DNA of 64,000 bases from CAVVFX01 sp963747535. GTDB lineage: Bacteria; Acidobacteriota; Terriglobia; Bryobacterales; Bryobacteraceae. The DNA is taken from the NCBI GenBank assembly GCA_963747535.1, contig CAVVFX010000002.1, positions 1 to 64,000 on the forward strand. Direction: 5' to 3'. Positions 53,053 through 61,527 of this stretch are shown piece after piece (within the stretch, counting starts at the first letter, position 1; the number at the start of each line of letters is the position of its first letter). The position numbers and the translations under genes were made by a program. Below the pieces are notes generated by a model. It searched no databases and was not told the DNA's origin. It saw nothing but the letters and a program-made list of their open reading frames with translations.

Positions 53053-54168
53053 ATGAACCAAGAAGAATCTGTCGTATATGTCGTGGATGACGATCCATCT
53101 CTGCGGGGAGCGATCGACAGTCTTCTCCGGTCGGTCGGGTGGCGCGTTCAGACCTTCGTCTCAGCACGAGACTTTCTGGACTCAGAGCCGCAGGATCGGC
53201 ATGCCTGCCTGGTTTTGGACGTGGCCTTGCCGGGGCTGAGCGGCTTGGACCTCCAAAGCGAACTGATCAAGAACGAGATCCAGATTCCCGTTATTTTCAT
53301 CACAGGCCACGCCGACGTCCCTACGTCCGTGCGCGCGATGAAGGCCGGTGCGGTGGAATTTCTCACCAAGCCGTTTGAAGATGAAGATCTGTTGGAAGCG
53401 ATCCGGCAAGCGATCGAGCACGATCGCACGAGCCGCGAGCAACATCGCGATCATCAAGAAGAACTCGCGGCTGCGGCGCGCATCCAGCAAGGCCTGATGG
53501 CCGTGACGGCTCTCCAACCCCCGTTCGCCGAGGCGTTGGGAAAAAGCCAGCCCTGCAGGGAAATCGGTGGGGACTTCTTCAGCATCCTCACCGTGGGCGA
53601 CTCCGTGGTGGCGGCGATCGCGGATGTGTCGGGCAAAGGCGTCGCGGCGGCCGTGATGGCGTCGCTGCTGCAAGGCATGATTCACGAGGGTCTGTTATCC
53701 CATGTGCCGCTGCCCGAGATCGCACGCAATGCCAACGAGTTCTTCTGCGTCCGCGATCTGGGATCCAAGTACGCCACGCTTGTCATCGTCTGTGTGAAGC
53801 CGGATGGCCAAGGCGAGTATCTCAACTGCGGCCATATTCCCCCGTTTGTCGCGCGCGCTGGTGGAGAAGTAACGCGCCTCCGCGAATCCAATCTGCCAGT
53901 CGGCCTGATGCGAAATGCGGAATATCGCCGCACCGGCTTTCGTTTGAATTGTGGGGACCGGCTTATTCTGGTCACCGATGGCGTCACGGAAGCACAGAGT
54001 CCAGAAGGCGATTTTTTTGGCGAGGAGCGGCTGGAAGCGTTCGTTTCTTTAGGAATGTCGCTGGATCAGATCTTCACTTCTGTGTGTCTATTCCAGGATG
54101 GCCGCCCCCTGAGCGACGATTGCACCCTGCTTGGCCTGGATTATGTCGGCACAGGAGCGCGCTTTTGA
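53053..54168 (+). CDS. Response regulator with PP2C-type phosphatase output (RsbU-like)
   Basis: 371 aa. The receiver domain (1-~125) has VYVVDDDPSLRGA, phospho-acceptor Asp in CLVLDVALPGLSG, IFITGHADVPT and LTKPF. A short coiled linker (HRDHQEELAAAARIQQGLMA) leads to a SpoIIE/RsbU PP2C domain (~165-370): metal-binding IGGDFFSI and IADVSGKGVAAAVMASLLQG, then LILVTDGVTEAQ and SDDCTLLGL. Such proteins dephosphorylate anti-anti-sigma factors, often in partner-switching stress control. No anti-sigma partners are next to it. Confidence 0.92.
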   Translation: MNQEESVVYVVDDDPSLRGAIDSLLRSVGWRVQTFVSARDFLDSEPQDRHACLVLDVALPGLSGLDLQSELIKNEIQIPVIFITGHADVPTSVRAMKAGAVEFLTKPFEDEDLLEAIRQAIEHDRTSREQHRDHQEELAAAARIQQGLMAVTALQPPFAEALGKSQPCREIGGDFFSILTVGDSVVAAIADVSGKGVAAAVMASLLQGMIHEGLLSHVPLPEIARNANEFFCVRDLGSKYATLVIVCVKPDGQGEYLNCGHIPPFVARAGGEVTRLRESNLPVGLMRNAEYRRTGFRLNCGDRLILVTDGVTEAQSPEGDFFGEERLEAFVSLGMSLDQIFTSVCLFQDGRPLSDDCTLLGLDYVGTGARF

Positions 54169-54395
54169 AGCAAGGGCGCCAGTGAGTGGGCCATCTTCAG
54201 GCAGGCGCACCGATGCCGGGATCACGTCATTATTGTGGCAGGCTGGCGAGGAACGCGTTCATCTCGCGCAGCGCCGTCTTTGGCGACCGCCGCTTCGGCC
54301 ATGTCTTCGTTTATCACAATACTGCTCCTTGTTTCTATGGCGGTAGGGCGTTCCGCGGGGCTGCTGTAGGGCGTTTGGACAAGACTGACATGACC

Positions 54396-54522
54396 GGCTA
54401 AAGCCTGTCAAAGGCTGCTCCGCAGCCGCAGACCACAAAAAACGATGGTCTGCGCCACGGAGTCCTGGTTGCGGCACGGCGGCGGACATGTACAAACTCG
54501 ATTGACAGGCTAAAGCCTGTCA
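54396..54522. repeat. REP-like repeat copy C between two GGCTAAAGCCTGTCA repeats
   Basis: GGCTAAAGCCTGTCA occurs at 54396-54410 and 54508-54522 in direct orientation. Each is part of a TGACAGGCT/AGCCTGTCA-type near-palindrome. Between them, 54413-54460 is the third copy of the REP-like unit, with the best second stem (GCAGACCA and TGGTCTGC pair perfectly). No gene is supported from 54169 to 54531. Confidence 0.8.
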
Positions 54523-54531
54523 TGGGCGGGA

Positions 54532-55098
54532 CTACTTGGTAGACGGTTTCCCGGATGGGGCAGTTCTTACCGCACTTACAATAAACCGCTGCGGTGCGGA
54601 ACCTATGAAATCGAAGGGAAAACAGGTTACCAGCGTGACGGTTTCTTCTTCCGTGGGGCGCAAAACTTCGACCGCCTTCGGCACAACCTTCTTCGTCGAA
54701 ACCACGCGATATCGATATTCGCCGCGCGGCGTCCTGAGGACCACATCATCGTTCCGCCGGACGTTTCGCAGCCCGCGGAAGAAGCTGTCGCGATGCGCCG
54801 CCAGGCCCACATTCCCACTCCGGCCGGGAAATGCGGTTCCCGGGATATGCCCTACTCCGCGGCGCAGCACGGTTTCGTCACTGCCTTCCAAGATGACCGC
54901 CGAGATGCCAAGGCGCGAAATCTCAATCCGCCCAATCGCATCGCCCTTGTCGACCCGGTCCACGGAGACCGTTTCCGTCTGCCGCTCCAGTTTGCTCTCT
55001 CCGAGATGTTGGGAGAACCACGTGTCCGCCAGAGAGGCGCCGCAAAACACAAGCGTCACAAGGCCCGCGACCATCAGAACCCATGAGGCCTGCCTCAT
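54532..55098 (-). CDS. Sortase (class D-like transpeptidase)
   Basis: 188 aa. The N-terminal membrane anchor (ASWVLMVAGLVTLVFCGA) is followed by the sortase barrel. The catalytic triad is visible: His102 in LAAHRDSFF, Cys159 in TLVTCFPFD, and Arg171 in APQRFIV. The I-x-x-L/I-x-I-x-A-V-I-L-E segment (RLGISAVILEGSD) is typical. The ATG overlaps the stop of the VWA gene (ATGA 55095-55098). The first gene of the operon encodes an LPKTA-tailed protein, the expected substrate type for class D enzymes. Sortases are mainly Gram-positive, so their presence in a diderm acidobacterium is notable. Confidence 0.9.
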   Translation of the reverse strand: MRQASWVLMVAGLVTLVFCGASLADTWFSQHLGESKLERQTETVSVDRVDKGDAIGRIEISRLGISAVILEGSDETVLRRGVGHIPGTAFPGRSGNVGLAAHRDSFFRGLRNVRRNDDVVLRTPRGEYRYRVVSTKKVVPKAVEVLRPTEEETVTLVTCFPFDFIGSAPQRFIVSAVRTAPSGKPSTK

Positions 55099-56021
55099 TG
55101 CTGATCGCCTGCCCGATAACCGGCACGCGTCCGCACCGACAGTTTGCCGTGGTTCGGCGCACTCGCCGTCACGCGAATGGTTCGGTACTCGCCGGGCTTT
55201 GCGGGCTCAGATGGAGCGTAACCGATGGTGTACTGATTTCGAATGTCCTTCGCGATACGCGTGCAGATACCCGTCACTTCGTTCAGTTCTTTCGGAAAGA
55301 AGGCAATCCCGCCGGTCGCTGCCGCCAGCTTCTTGAGAACCCCGGGATTGCGGTCGGTATCGTCTTCGTCGAAGATACCCACGGTATAAATGATTGTGCT
55401 CGATTGCTCGGCGAGCTTCAGAATCTGGGGGAGTTTGTGAAGACTCGAGTTGTCGCCGCCGTCGCTGATCGCCAAGAGCACTTTCTTCTCGCGGCTGCCC
55501 GATTGCAAGTGTCGCAGTGCGACGGCGATCGCATCGTAGAGCGCCGTCATACCGGTTGCCGGAGCGCGTGAGATCGCCTGTTCCAACTTATCGGGATCGC
55601 TGGTGAAGCGAATCGAATCCGGCAGCCCCGACTCGACGTGTTCGTTGAAGTTGACCACGAACATCTCGTCATCGGAATTACTCGCCTGTACAAACGCCCT
55701 GGCCGCGGCGCTTACTTCGGCGAGCTTGGGCTTCATGCTTCCGCTGTGATCTATCAATAAGCCCGCTGTAACTGGGACATCCTCGTGCTTGAACATCTTG
55801 ATCCGTTGCCGGACTCCGTTCTCGTAAACCTGAAACTCCTGTTCGCCCAGATCGGAAACCAGGCGTCCGTGTTGGTCGGTGACCGTCGCGTGCAGGACGA
55901 CCAGGTTGACGTCGACTGAAATCCGATCGTCCTGGCCCCTAGTGACGGGGACGCACACCAGCAGGAGGGAGGCCATCGCGGCACACCGCGCATTCCCTCC
56001 CGCTGCCGCACGAAGCATCAT
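55095..56021 (-). CDS. VWFA-related acidobacterial protein in the sortase operon
   Basis: 308 aa, exported (MASLLLVCVPVTRGQ). The N-terminal strand domain (VNLVVLHATVTDQHGRLVSD then LGEQEFQVYENG) is followed by a VWA fold with an intact MIDAS, LLIDHSGSM, plus TGMTALYDAIAVALRHL and VLLAISDGGDNSS, which supply the other metal-site positions. It lies 26 bp after the LPKTA protein gene and overlaps the sortase gene by four bases, so the three are co-transcribed. Likely an extracytoplasmic adhesion or assembly factor; it carries no sorting signal itself. Confidence 0.88.
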   Translation of the reverse strand: MMLRAAAGGNARCAAMASLLLVCVPVTRGQDDRISVDVNLVVLHATVTDQHGRLVSDLGEQEFQVYENGVRQRIKMFKHEDVPVTAGLLIDHSGSMKPKLAEVSAAARAFVQASNSDDEMFVVNFNEHVESGLPDSIRFTSDPDKLEQAISRAPATGMTALYDAIAVALRHLQSGSREKKVLLAISDGGDNSSLHKLPQILKLAEQSSTIIYTVGIFDEDDTDRNPGVLKKLAAATGGIAFFPKELNEVTGICTRIAKDIRNQYTIGYAPSEPAKPGEYRTIRVTASAPNHGKLSVRTRAGYRAGDQQ

Positions 56022-56047
56022 AATTCCTTGCCAATTGGTGTGGGGTA

Positions 56048-56806
56048 CTAACTCGGCCGCTGCATACGCATTCTCAGCATCACTCCCGTCAATAACAAAA
56101 TCAACCCGCTCAACCCAAGCAGCGGAATCGGACTCGCGGTCTTGGGCAGTTCCGATGGCACGGTTGGCGCCGGGTCATCGTGCACCAGGGCCACTAAAGT
56201 TCTTTCGGCGGGAGGAGGAGGCTCAGGCGTCGTGGGAGCCACTATGAGAAATACCTCACTGACTGGCGCCTCATCGCCCGAAGGCTTCTCAGCTTTGATG
56301 TCCGCCTGCTTCATCTCGTTGACCTGTTGCGAATTCTGGTTCTGAGGCGCGGAAGTAATATTCGAGGCCATTGACGTGGGCATGGACGGAACATTCTGTT
56401 TGCTTTCAGCGGCCAGTTGCGTTGCCCTTGCCTTTGGATAGACAAACTCGTTCCCGTAGTTGTCCCCGGGATAGAACCAGGATTTTATCGCTTCCGGGGC
56501 CCCGGCGGCTCTCTCTTCGAAAGTGAGGAGAGGCTTGTCCGGCGGCTTCATGCGGTAATCCGGGATCGTCAGAAACGTCCCGATCAGGTGATTTTGATCC
56601 TTGTCGAACACCTGTACGATGTGCCGGTCGGCCTGGGTGTCCAGCAGTTTGAAAACATAGGAGCCGGGCGTTAGAACCTTGCCCGGCACCTCCACCGGCG
56701 CGTTAAACGTGAATATCGTCTTCTTGTCCCACTCGTCGCCGTAAACGATGGAGGGCCCGAACGCAACGCACAAGCACGCGCACGCCGCCAATTTCATCTT
56801 CGTCAT
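56048..56806 (-). CDS. LPKTA-tailed surface protein, probable sortase substrate
   Basis: 252 aa. A signal peptide (MKLAACACLCVAFGPSIVYG) precedes a beta-rich conserved domain (KKTIFTFNAPVEVPGKVLTP, VFKLLDTQADRHIVQVFDKD) and a Pro/Gln-rich spacer. The C-terminus has a complete sorting signal: LPKTA at 220-224, a hydrophobic helix ~227-243, and a basic tail RMRMQRPS. LPxTA is the pattern recognised by class D sortases, and the sortase is the third gene of the same operon. ATG 56806 was chosen for AAGGAG; the open frame to 56935 adds a featureless leader. Confidence 0.87.
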   Translation of the reverse strand: MTKMKLAACACLCVAFGPSIVYGDEWDKKTIFTFNAPVEVPGKVLTPGSYVFKLLDTQADRHIVQVFDKDQNHLIGTFLTIPDYRMKPPDKPLLTFEERAAGAPEAIKSWFYPGDNYGNEFVYPKARATQLAAESKQNVPSMPTSMASNITSAPQNQNSQQVNEMKQADIKAEKPSGDEAPVSEVFLIVAPTTPEPPPPAERTLVALVHDDPAPTVPSELPKTASPIPLLGLSGLILLLTGVMLRMRMQRPS

Positions 56807-57071
56807 TTGTGATCTCCTTCTGTCGCCTTGATGCGACTTGAGTCCCGTGCCGGAAGGGAACACGGCAATGGCCAGAAGCGGATCGTGATCGTTTCGGTCG
56901 AGCTCCGCCCTCGCAACCGATTGTGTCGCAATCAATTAAAGCGAAGGAATCATTTCGGGGAACGGTGCGAACCTTTTCGTTCTAAGAGCGGAACCGTCGA
57001 TTATCCGACGGATTCGTGCGATAGAGCGACGGCAGTGGCGGTCCGAATTGCGTTCGGCAACTTCCTGCACG

Positions 57072-57491
57072 TCATTCAGGCTCGCCATTGATCGCCGATT
57101 GGATTGCGCCAAGAAGAACATCGTCATTAAAAGGCTTGGCAAGCAATGCCACGGCGCCCAGCCGGAGCGCACGCGCGCGTAATCCATCGTCCGCCTGCCC
57201 CGTGACAAAGATAACCGGGACGTTCAGATTCATCTCGCGCAACTTGAGATGAAGCTCGAAACCGCTTAGTCCGGGCATTCGGATATCCAGCACCAAACAG
57301 TCTGTCTTCCGGGGACCGGAGGCAAGGAATTCCTCCGCGGAAGGAAAGACGGCGCACTTATAGCCGGCTGACCGCATCAGACTGCTGAGTGCGGCGCGAA
57401 CAGGTTCGTCGTCGTCCACCACCCCAATCACCCCAACCACCGGCTGGTGGTCGATACGGCGATCCTCTCGATTCAGGTCGGTAGCACCCAT
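57072..57491 (-). CDS. Single-domain response regulator (FixJ-like receiver)
   Basis: 139 aa receiver with GVVDDDEPVRAALSSLMRSA, phospho-acceptor Asp in CLVLDIRMPGLSGFEL, VIFVTGQADDGL, and LLAKPFNDDVLLGAI. FixJ/NtrC-like spacing, no output domain. The start is uncertain: ATG 57491 lacks a clear ribosome binding site, and the receiver proper begins ~20 residues later. It lies 265 bp upstream (minus strand) of the sortase operon start. Confidence 0.85.
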   Translation of the reverse strand: MGATDLNREDRRIDHQPVVGVIGVVDDDEPVRAALSSLMRSAGYKCAVFPSAEEFLASGPRKTDCLVLDIRMPGLSGFELHLKLREMNLNVPVIFVTGQADDGLRARALRLGAVALLAKPFNDDVLLGAIQSAINGEPE

Positions 57492-57617
57492 AATGCGTTC
57501 AATTTAGCATGTAGATCCGGTATCTGCCAGTCGTCGAATTGTCGTTCATTCCGTCCACCTATAGACGATCATTGCCGGCGCCATGACGCGACACGCCGGG
57601 AACAAAAGATCCGTCTG

Positions 57618-57633
57618 TGGCATTTCATCTGCA
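57618..57633 (+). promoter_or_regulatory. Sigma54-like site before the DUF3300 gene
   Basis: TGGCATTTCATCTGCA: GG 57619-57620, GC 57631-57632, excellent match. But GC lies only 14 bp before ATG 57646, so the transcript would be almost leaderless. It may be fortuitous, or the start may be later. Confidence 0.4.
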
Positions 57634-57645
57634 TAAATTCGCGAT

Positions 57646-58446
57646 ATGAGTTACCCTCGACCCTTACCGGCTCTTTTCCTGACAGCGCTGTGCGTATCTG
57701 CTCCGGCATTCTGCCAGCCGATTCCTCCCAGCCCGTCGCAACTCGATCAGCTGGTGTCACGAATCGCACTTTATCCTGACCCCCTGCTGGCCCAGATACT
57801 GACTGCGTCAACCGACTGGAGCGAAATTCCCGCCGCTGCGGACTGGGCAAATCAACATAGCTATCTGACCGGCGATGCCCTGGCGGCCGCCATTAAAGAG
57901 GACAACCTCGCGTGGGCTCCGAGCGTGATCGCGCTGCTGCCGTTTCCGTCTGTTCTGGAGATGATGGCTCAGGATCCGGCATGGACGCAGCAATTAGGCA
58001 ATGCCGTACTGACGCAACGCGCCGAAGTAATGGACGCCGTTCAGCGTATGCGAAGAAAGGCGCGTGAATTTGGCTACCTCCAGTCAAACCCCAATGTCAA
58101 CGTGGTAGACACCGGTGGATATGTCGAGATCCTTCCGGTCACCCCTGGATTGATCTACGTGCCGACTTACGACCCGCTTGTCGTCTTCGCACCGCCGCGA
58201 CCCGGTTTTGTTATCAGCGGCGCCATTCATTTTGGTCCGGGAATCACAATTGGTGCGAGCTTCGCTCCCTGGGGCTGGGCGAGTCCCGGCTTTGTCTGGT
58301 CTAACCATACCCTCCTGATCGACCATGCGCCGTGGACAAGGCATTGGGAAAACCGGGCGGTGTACGCGCATCCGTACGCGCATCCCTGGGTGCGGGCCTT
58401 GGGACCTGTGGTCGAGCATCACGAGATCAGGAGCAAGAGGCGGTAG
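57646..58446 (+). CDS. DUF3300-family secreted protein
   Basis: 266 aa with signal peptide (LPALFLTALCVSAPAFC). DUF3300 hallmarks are present: LDQLVSRIALYPDPLLAQIL, AADWANQHSYLTGDALAAAI, WAPSVIALLPFPSVLEMMAQ, then DAVQRMRRKAREFGYLQSNP and the strand IYVPTYDPLVVFAPP. It ends in a His/Arg-rich tail. The function is unknown; these proteins are periplasmic or surface-located in many Gram-negatives. Confidence 0.87.
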   Translation: MSYPRPLPALFLTALCVSAPAFCQPIPPSPSQLDQLVSRIALYPDPLLAQILTASTDWSEIPAAADWANQHSYLTGDALAAAIKEDNLAWAPSVIALLPFPSVLEMMAQDPAWTQQLGNAVLTQRAEVMDAVQRMRRKAREFGYLQSNPNVNVVDTGGYVEILPVTPGLIYVPTYDPLVVFAPPRPGFVISGAIHFGPGITIGASFAPWGWASPGFVWSNHTLLIDHAPWTRHWENRAVYAHPYAHPWVRALGPVVEHHEIRSKRR

Positions 58447-58552
58447 GGAGACTTCGCAGCCTCTTCAGCTCAATGATCGGCAGTCGTGACTGATTGACCG
58501 GCTCGCACTGAGGTTCAGTCGCGACTATCGCCCATCCAGGACGACCCGCTTG

Positions 58553-58742
58553 TGGTGTCACCAACAAATCTACAAAAAGACCTCAGGGTTCTGGTCTCGG
58601 TGCGGAACCGCATACCCATACCCGGCTTATATGCAACGTATTGCGAGGCAAGGGCCGACAGCTTCATCGCAGACCGCCCAGATCGAAACTCGCCACCTCC
58701 CGTAATCCCGCCAGATCAACTTTGGGCGTATATACGAGTGGC
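58553..58742 (-). pseudogene. RIT element remnant (end of recombinase A, start of B)
   Basis: The minus strand reads ATRIYA, then after one extra base KVDLAGLREVASFDLGGLR and TGA (58664-58666). In the same ATGA overlap as in the intact element, MKLSALASQYVAYKPGMGMR then FRTETRTLRSFCR-VGD begins at 58667. Compare the intact MKLATLTTLYVDYKQSMGMR and FHTEARTLRSFCRTMGD. Similarity stops at about 58553. Neither inverted repeat is retained. It is a diverged second RIT copy of which ~190 bp survive. Confidence 0.88.
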
Positions 58743-58846
58743 GTAATTTGGCCAGTTCGTGACCGGCGCTACGCGGCATCGCGACGTCCGTTAACAGCAG
58801 ATGAATCGGTCCAGTGTCGCGTTCCGACTGCAGTGTGGCCTGTCGC
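58743..58846 (-). pseudogene. Receiver-domain fragment
   Basis: ATLQSERDTGPIHLLLTDVA then MPRSAGHELAKLRH fits the middle of a receiver domain (phospho-acceptor region TDVAMP) like those at the end of the adjacent hybrid kinase (HTGRIHLMVTDLVMPGMTGA). It runs straight into the RIT fragment, so the junction is a chimera created by insertion and deletion. Nothing else is seen from 58447 to 58552 or 58847 to 58940. Confidence 0.72.
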
Positions 58847-58940
58847 GGGTCGGCACGGAACAACGCCGGTCGGCTCTTGCCGATTCGCGTCACCGTACCA
58901 GAACCAGCGCCAGTCCGGTTTGACACTGCCCGAATGGCAG

Positions 58941-61403
58941 CTACAGCGACGAGCCGAGTACCTGCCTGACAGCCTCAAGCAACTGATCGGGAAGAACCGG
59001 TTTGGTCAGTGTTGCCTGTGCACCGAAAAACTTGGCGACGCTCAGAAATTGGCCGCCGAATTTACCAGAGATAGCAATGATTTTGAGGCCCGGTCGTCGC
59101 CGGTGAAGTATCTCGATCGTCTCGAGCCCCTCTTGTTCCGGCATAATCAGATCCGTGATCATCAGATCGATCTCTGAAGTGTTGACGTGTTGGACGGCCT
59201 CCTTTCCGTCCTTCGCTTCCAAGACCCCATAGCCGGCACCTGACAGAACCCTTCCCAGAAAGCCGCGAACCGCCGGGTCATCGTCTACCACGAGAATTGT
59301 GCCGAGGGTCCCTGGCACGCCCAGTGCCTCCCTCACTTTGGATGCGAGCCCCTCGGGGGAAAACGGCTTCGGCAGATACGGGAGGTCCGAATTCAGAATC
59401 CCGCGATCTACGATTGCACGTTTAGCATAGCCCGACATGAAGACAATTTTCATATCCGGTCGCAGTGGACTCAGGCGGGCAGCCAGTTCGGCACCGGTCA
59501 TACCGGGCATCACCAGATCGGTCACCATCAAATGAATTCGACCCGTATGGCGCTCAGCATGCACTAGGGCTTCGCTTGCGTTCGCCGCTTCGAGGACTTC
59601 GTACCCGTAGCGCCTCAATATCGCTGCCGCTAACCTCCGAAGTTCCTGCTGGTCCTCAACGACGAGCACCGTCTCGGTCCCTCGCAGCGTCGTAATAGCA
59701 GTCTTCGTTTCACCTTCCGCCTTCATCGCTTCATCGACGCGCGGCAGGTATATCTTGAATGTCGCCCCCGCGCAGGGTTCGCTGTACGCCCAGATTGCCC
59801 CGCCGGTTTGCTTGATGATGCCGTACACTGTTGCCAGACCAAGGCCGGTGCCTTCACTCTGCTTCTTGGTTGTGAAAAATGGTTCGAACAAGTGACTGCG
59901 CACCTCTTCGCTCATTCCGAGACCGTCGTCGGATACCGTCATGAGAACATACGGACCGGGCGCAAGTTCGGGGTGCTGCAAAGCATAGCCCTGATCGAGA
60001 TCCACATTCGACGTCTCGATCGAAATCTTTCCGCCGCCCGGCATGGCATCGCGGGCGTTTACTATCAGATTCATTAAAACCTGGTGCAATTGCCCGGCAT
60101 CGGCCCTGATCAATCCTAATGACGGGCTCAGACTGGTCTCGATGCGAATATCCTCACCGAGAACCCTTCCCAGCATATTCTCGACTTCGCCGATGACCTC
60201 GTTGAGATCGAATACCTTTGGCCGGACCACCTGTTCGCGGCTGAGTACCAGCAGTTGCCGGCTCAGTGCGGCCGCCCGCGCGCCGGCTTTCCGGATCTCG
60301 GAGATCGGCTCTTGGATCGGGTCTTCTGGAGTGATTTGTTGAAGCAGCAGGTCGCTATAGCCGTTAATCACGGTGAGGAGATTGTTGAAGTCATGAGCGA
60401 CTCCTCCGGCCAACCGGCCAATGCTTTCCATTTTTTGGGCCTGTAACAGTTGCGCCCAGAGCTTTGCTCGATCCTCCTCGGAGCGTTTCTGGCGGGTGAC
60501 GTCCCGTGAGATCCCGAAGATCCCAATCAGATTGCCCTGCCCATCGAACACCGGCCCTTCGGTCTTTTGGATTAATATATGTTCTCCGGTCGCGAGGATG
60601 AGTTCGTCTTCACAGGATTCAACCTTTCGTGCAGCCATAAGGCGGAGATCGTGGGCCATTCCCAGTTCCGCCGTGACGGGCGCAAACAGAGTCCTGTCAT
60701 CCCGCCCCAGAATTTCCTCGGCGCTCTTCCCGACCATTTTGCAGGCGGCGCCGTTGACCAGGAGAAATCGGCCATCGCAATCTTTTACATAGACCGCATC
60801 CGTCGTGCCTTCTATGACAGAATTCAACATCGCTAATAAACGAAGAGCGGTCGGATTCAGATTACTGAAAACACCCTCCGTGTGAACAAAGATCTCGTCG
60901 GTTGCACTTTTGACAAGCCGCTGGAAGTGCTCTTCACTCCTTGCGAGCAATTCTTCAGATTGCTTTTGGGCTCTCACATCCCGGCCGATCCCGACGAAGT
61001 GAGTGATCACCTGATGGTGATCCCGCACCGGGTTGATCCAGAGTTCTTGTTTATAGAGCGTACCATCTTTGCGGCGATTCGTGATTTCGCCTCGCCAGGT
61101 CCGTCCGGATAGGATCGTGTTCCACAGGTCCTGATAAAAGCCGGTTTCGTGGTAGCCCGACTTCAGGCAGCGCGGATTCGCGCCGATCACCTCCTGCGGG
61201 CCGTAACCAGTTAGTGCACTGAATGCGAGGTTTACCCAGCAAATAGCACCATTGCGATCTGTGACAAGAACGCTGTCCGGTGCAGACTCCAGCGCTGCGG
61301 CAAAAAAATAGGCCTCAGGCGGGGAATTGGTCAGTTCCAAACATACTACCTCGTGGGAGTCCGTCGAGTTAAGCGGAGGGATCGTCGGGAAGTATTGCTT
61401 CAA
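58941..61403 (-). CDS. Hybrid sensor histidine kinase with PAS repeats and two receivers
   Basis: 820 aa, soluble. PAS 1 (~30-150: SVLVTDRNGAICWVNLAFSA, LTGYGPQEVIGANPRCLKSG). PAS 2 (~190-305: AVYVKDCDGRFLLVNGAACK). HisKA H-box GGVAHDFNNLLTVINGYSDL. HATPase with NLIVNARDAMPGGG, VSDDGLGMS, GTGLGLATVYGI. Receiver 1 (~585-700: LMVTDLVMPGMTG, LPKPFSPEGL). Receiver 2 (~705-820: LMITDLIMPEQEG, LTKPVLPDQLL). There are no transmembrane helices, so it senses a cytoplasmic signal. The start at 61403 is a TTG without a clear ribosome binding site and is uncertain. Confidence 0.9.
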   Translation of the reverse strand: MKQYFPTIPPLNSTDSHEVVCLELTNSPPEAYFFAAALESAPDSVLVTDRNGAICWVNLAFSALTGYGPQEVIGANPRCLKSGYHETGFYQDLWNTILSGRTWRGEITNRRKDGTLYKQELWINPVRDHHQVITHFVGIGRDVRAQKQSEELLARSEEHFQRLVKSATDEIFVHTEGVFSNLNPTALRLLAMLNSVIEGTTDAVYVKDCDGRFLLVNGAACKMVGKSAEEILGRDDRTLFAPVTAELGMAHDLRLMAARKVESCEDELILATGEHILIQKTEGPVFDGQGNLIGIFGISRDVTRQKRSEEDRAKLWAQLLQAQKMESIGRLAGGVAHDFNNLLTVINGYSDLLLQQITPEDPIQEPISEIRKAGARAAALSRQLLVLSREQVVRPKVFDLNEVIGEVENMLGRVLGEDIRIETSLSPSLGLIRADAGQLHQVLMNLIVNARDAMPGGGKISIETSNVDLDQGYALQHPELAPGPYVLMTVSDDGLGMSEEVRSHLFEPFFTTKKQSEGTGLGLATVYGIIKQTGGAIWAYSEPCAGATFKIYLPRVDEAMKAEGETKTAITTLRGTETVLVVEDQQELRRLAAAILRRYGYEVLEAANASEALVHAERHTGRIHLMVTDLVMPGMTGAELAARLSPLRPDMKIVFMSGYAKRAIVDRGILNSDLPYLPKPFSPEGLASKVREALGVPGTLGTILVVDDDPAVRGFLGRVLSGAGYGVLEAKDGKEAVQHVNTSEIDLMITDLIMPEQEGLETIEILHRRRPGLKIIAISGKFGGQFLSVAKFFGAQATLTKPVLPDQLLEAVRQVLGSSL

Positions 61404-61527
61404 AAATGAGCATAGCTGTGTTTGTCACTCGATACTATCGGTCCTGCGTGAATTTACGGCCCGGAGGCATCCGACAACCGCGTCGGTGAATGCCTGACAG
61501 GATCGTCGGCGACGCGGCTCCGTACTG

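Noticed and set aside
56807..56980. GG-N10-GC site upstream of the sortase operon
   Set aside because: Only the four invariant bases match; this occurs about once per 120 bp by chance at this GC content, and the TGG/TGC context is absent.
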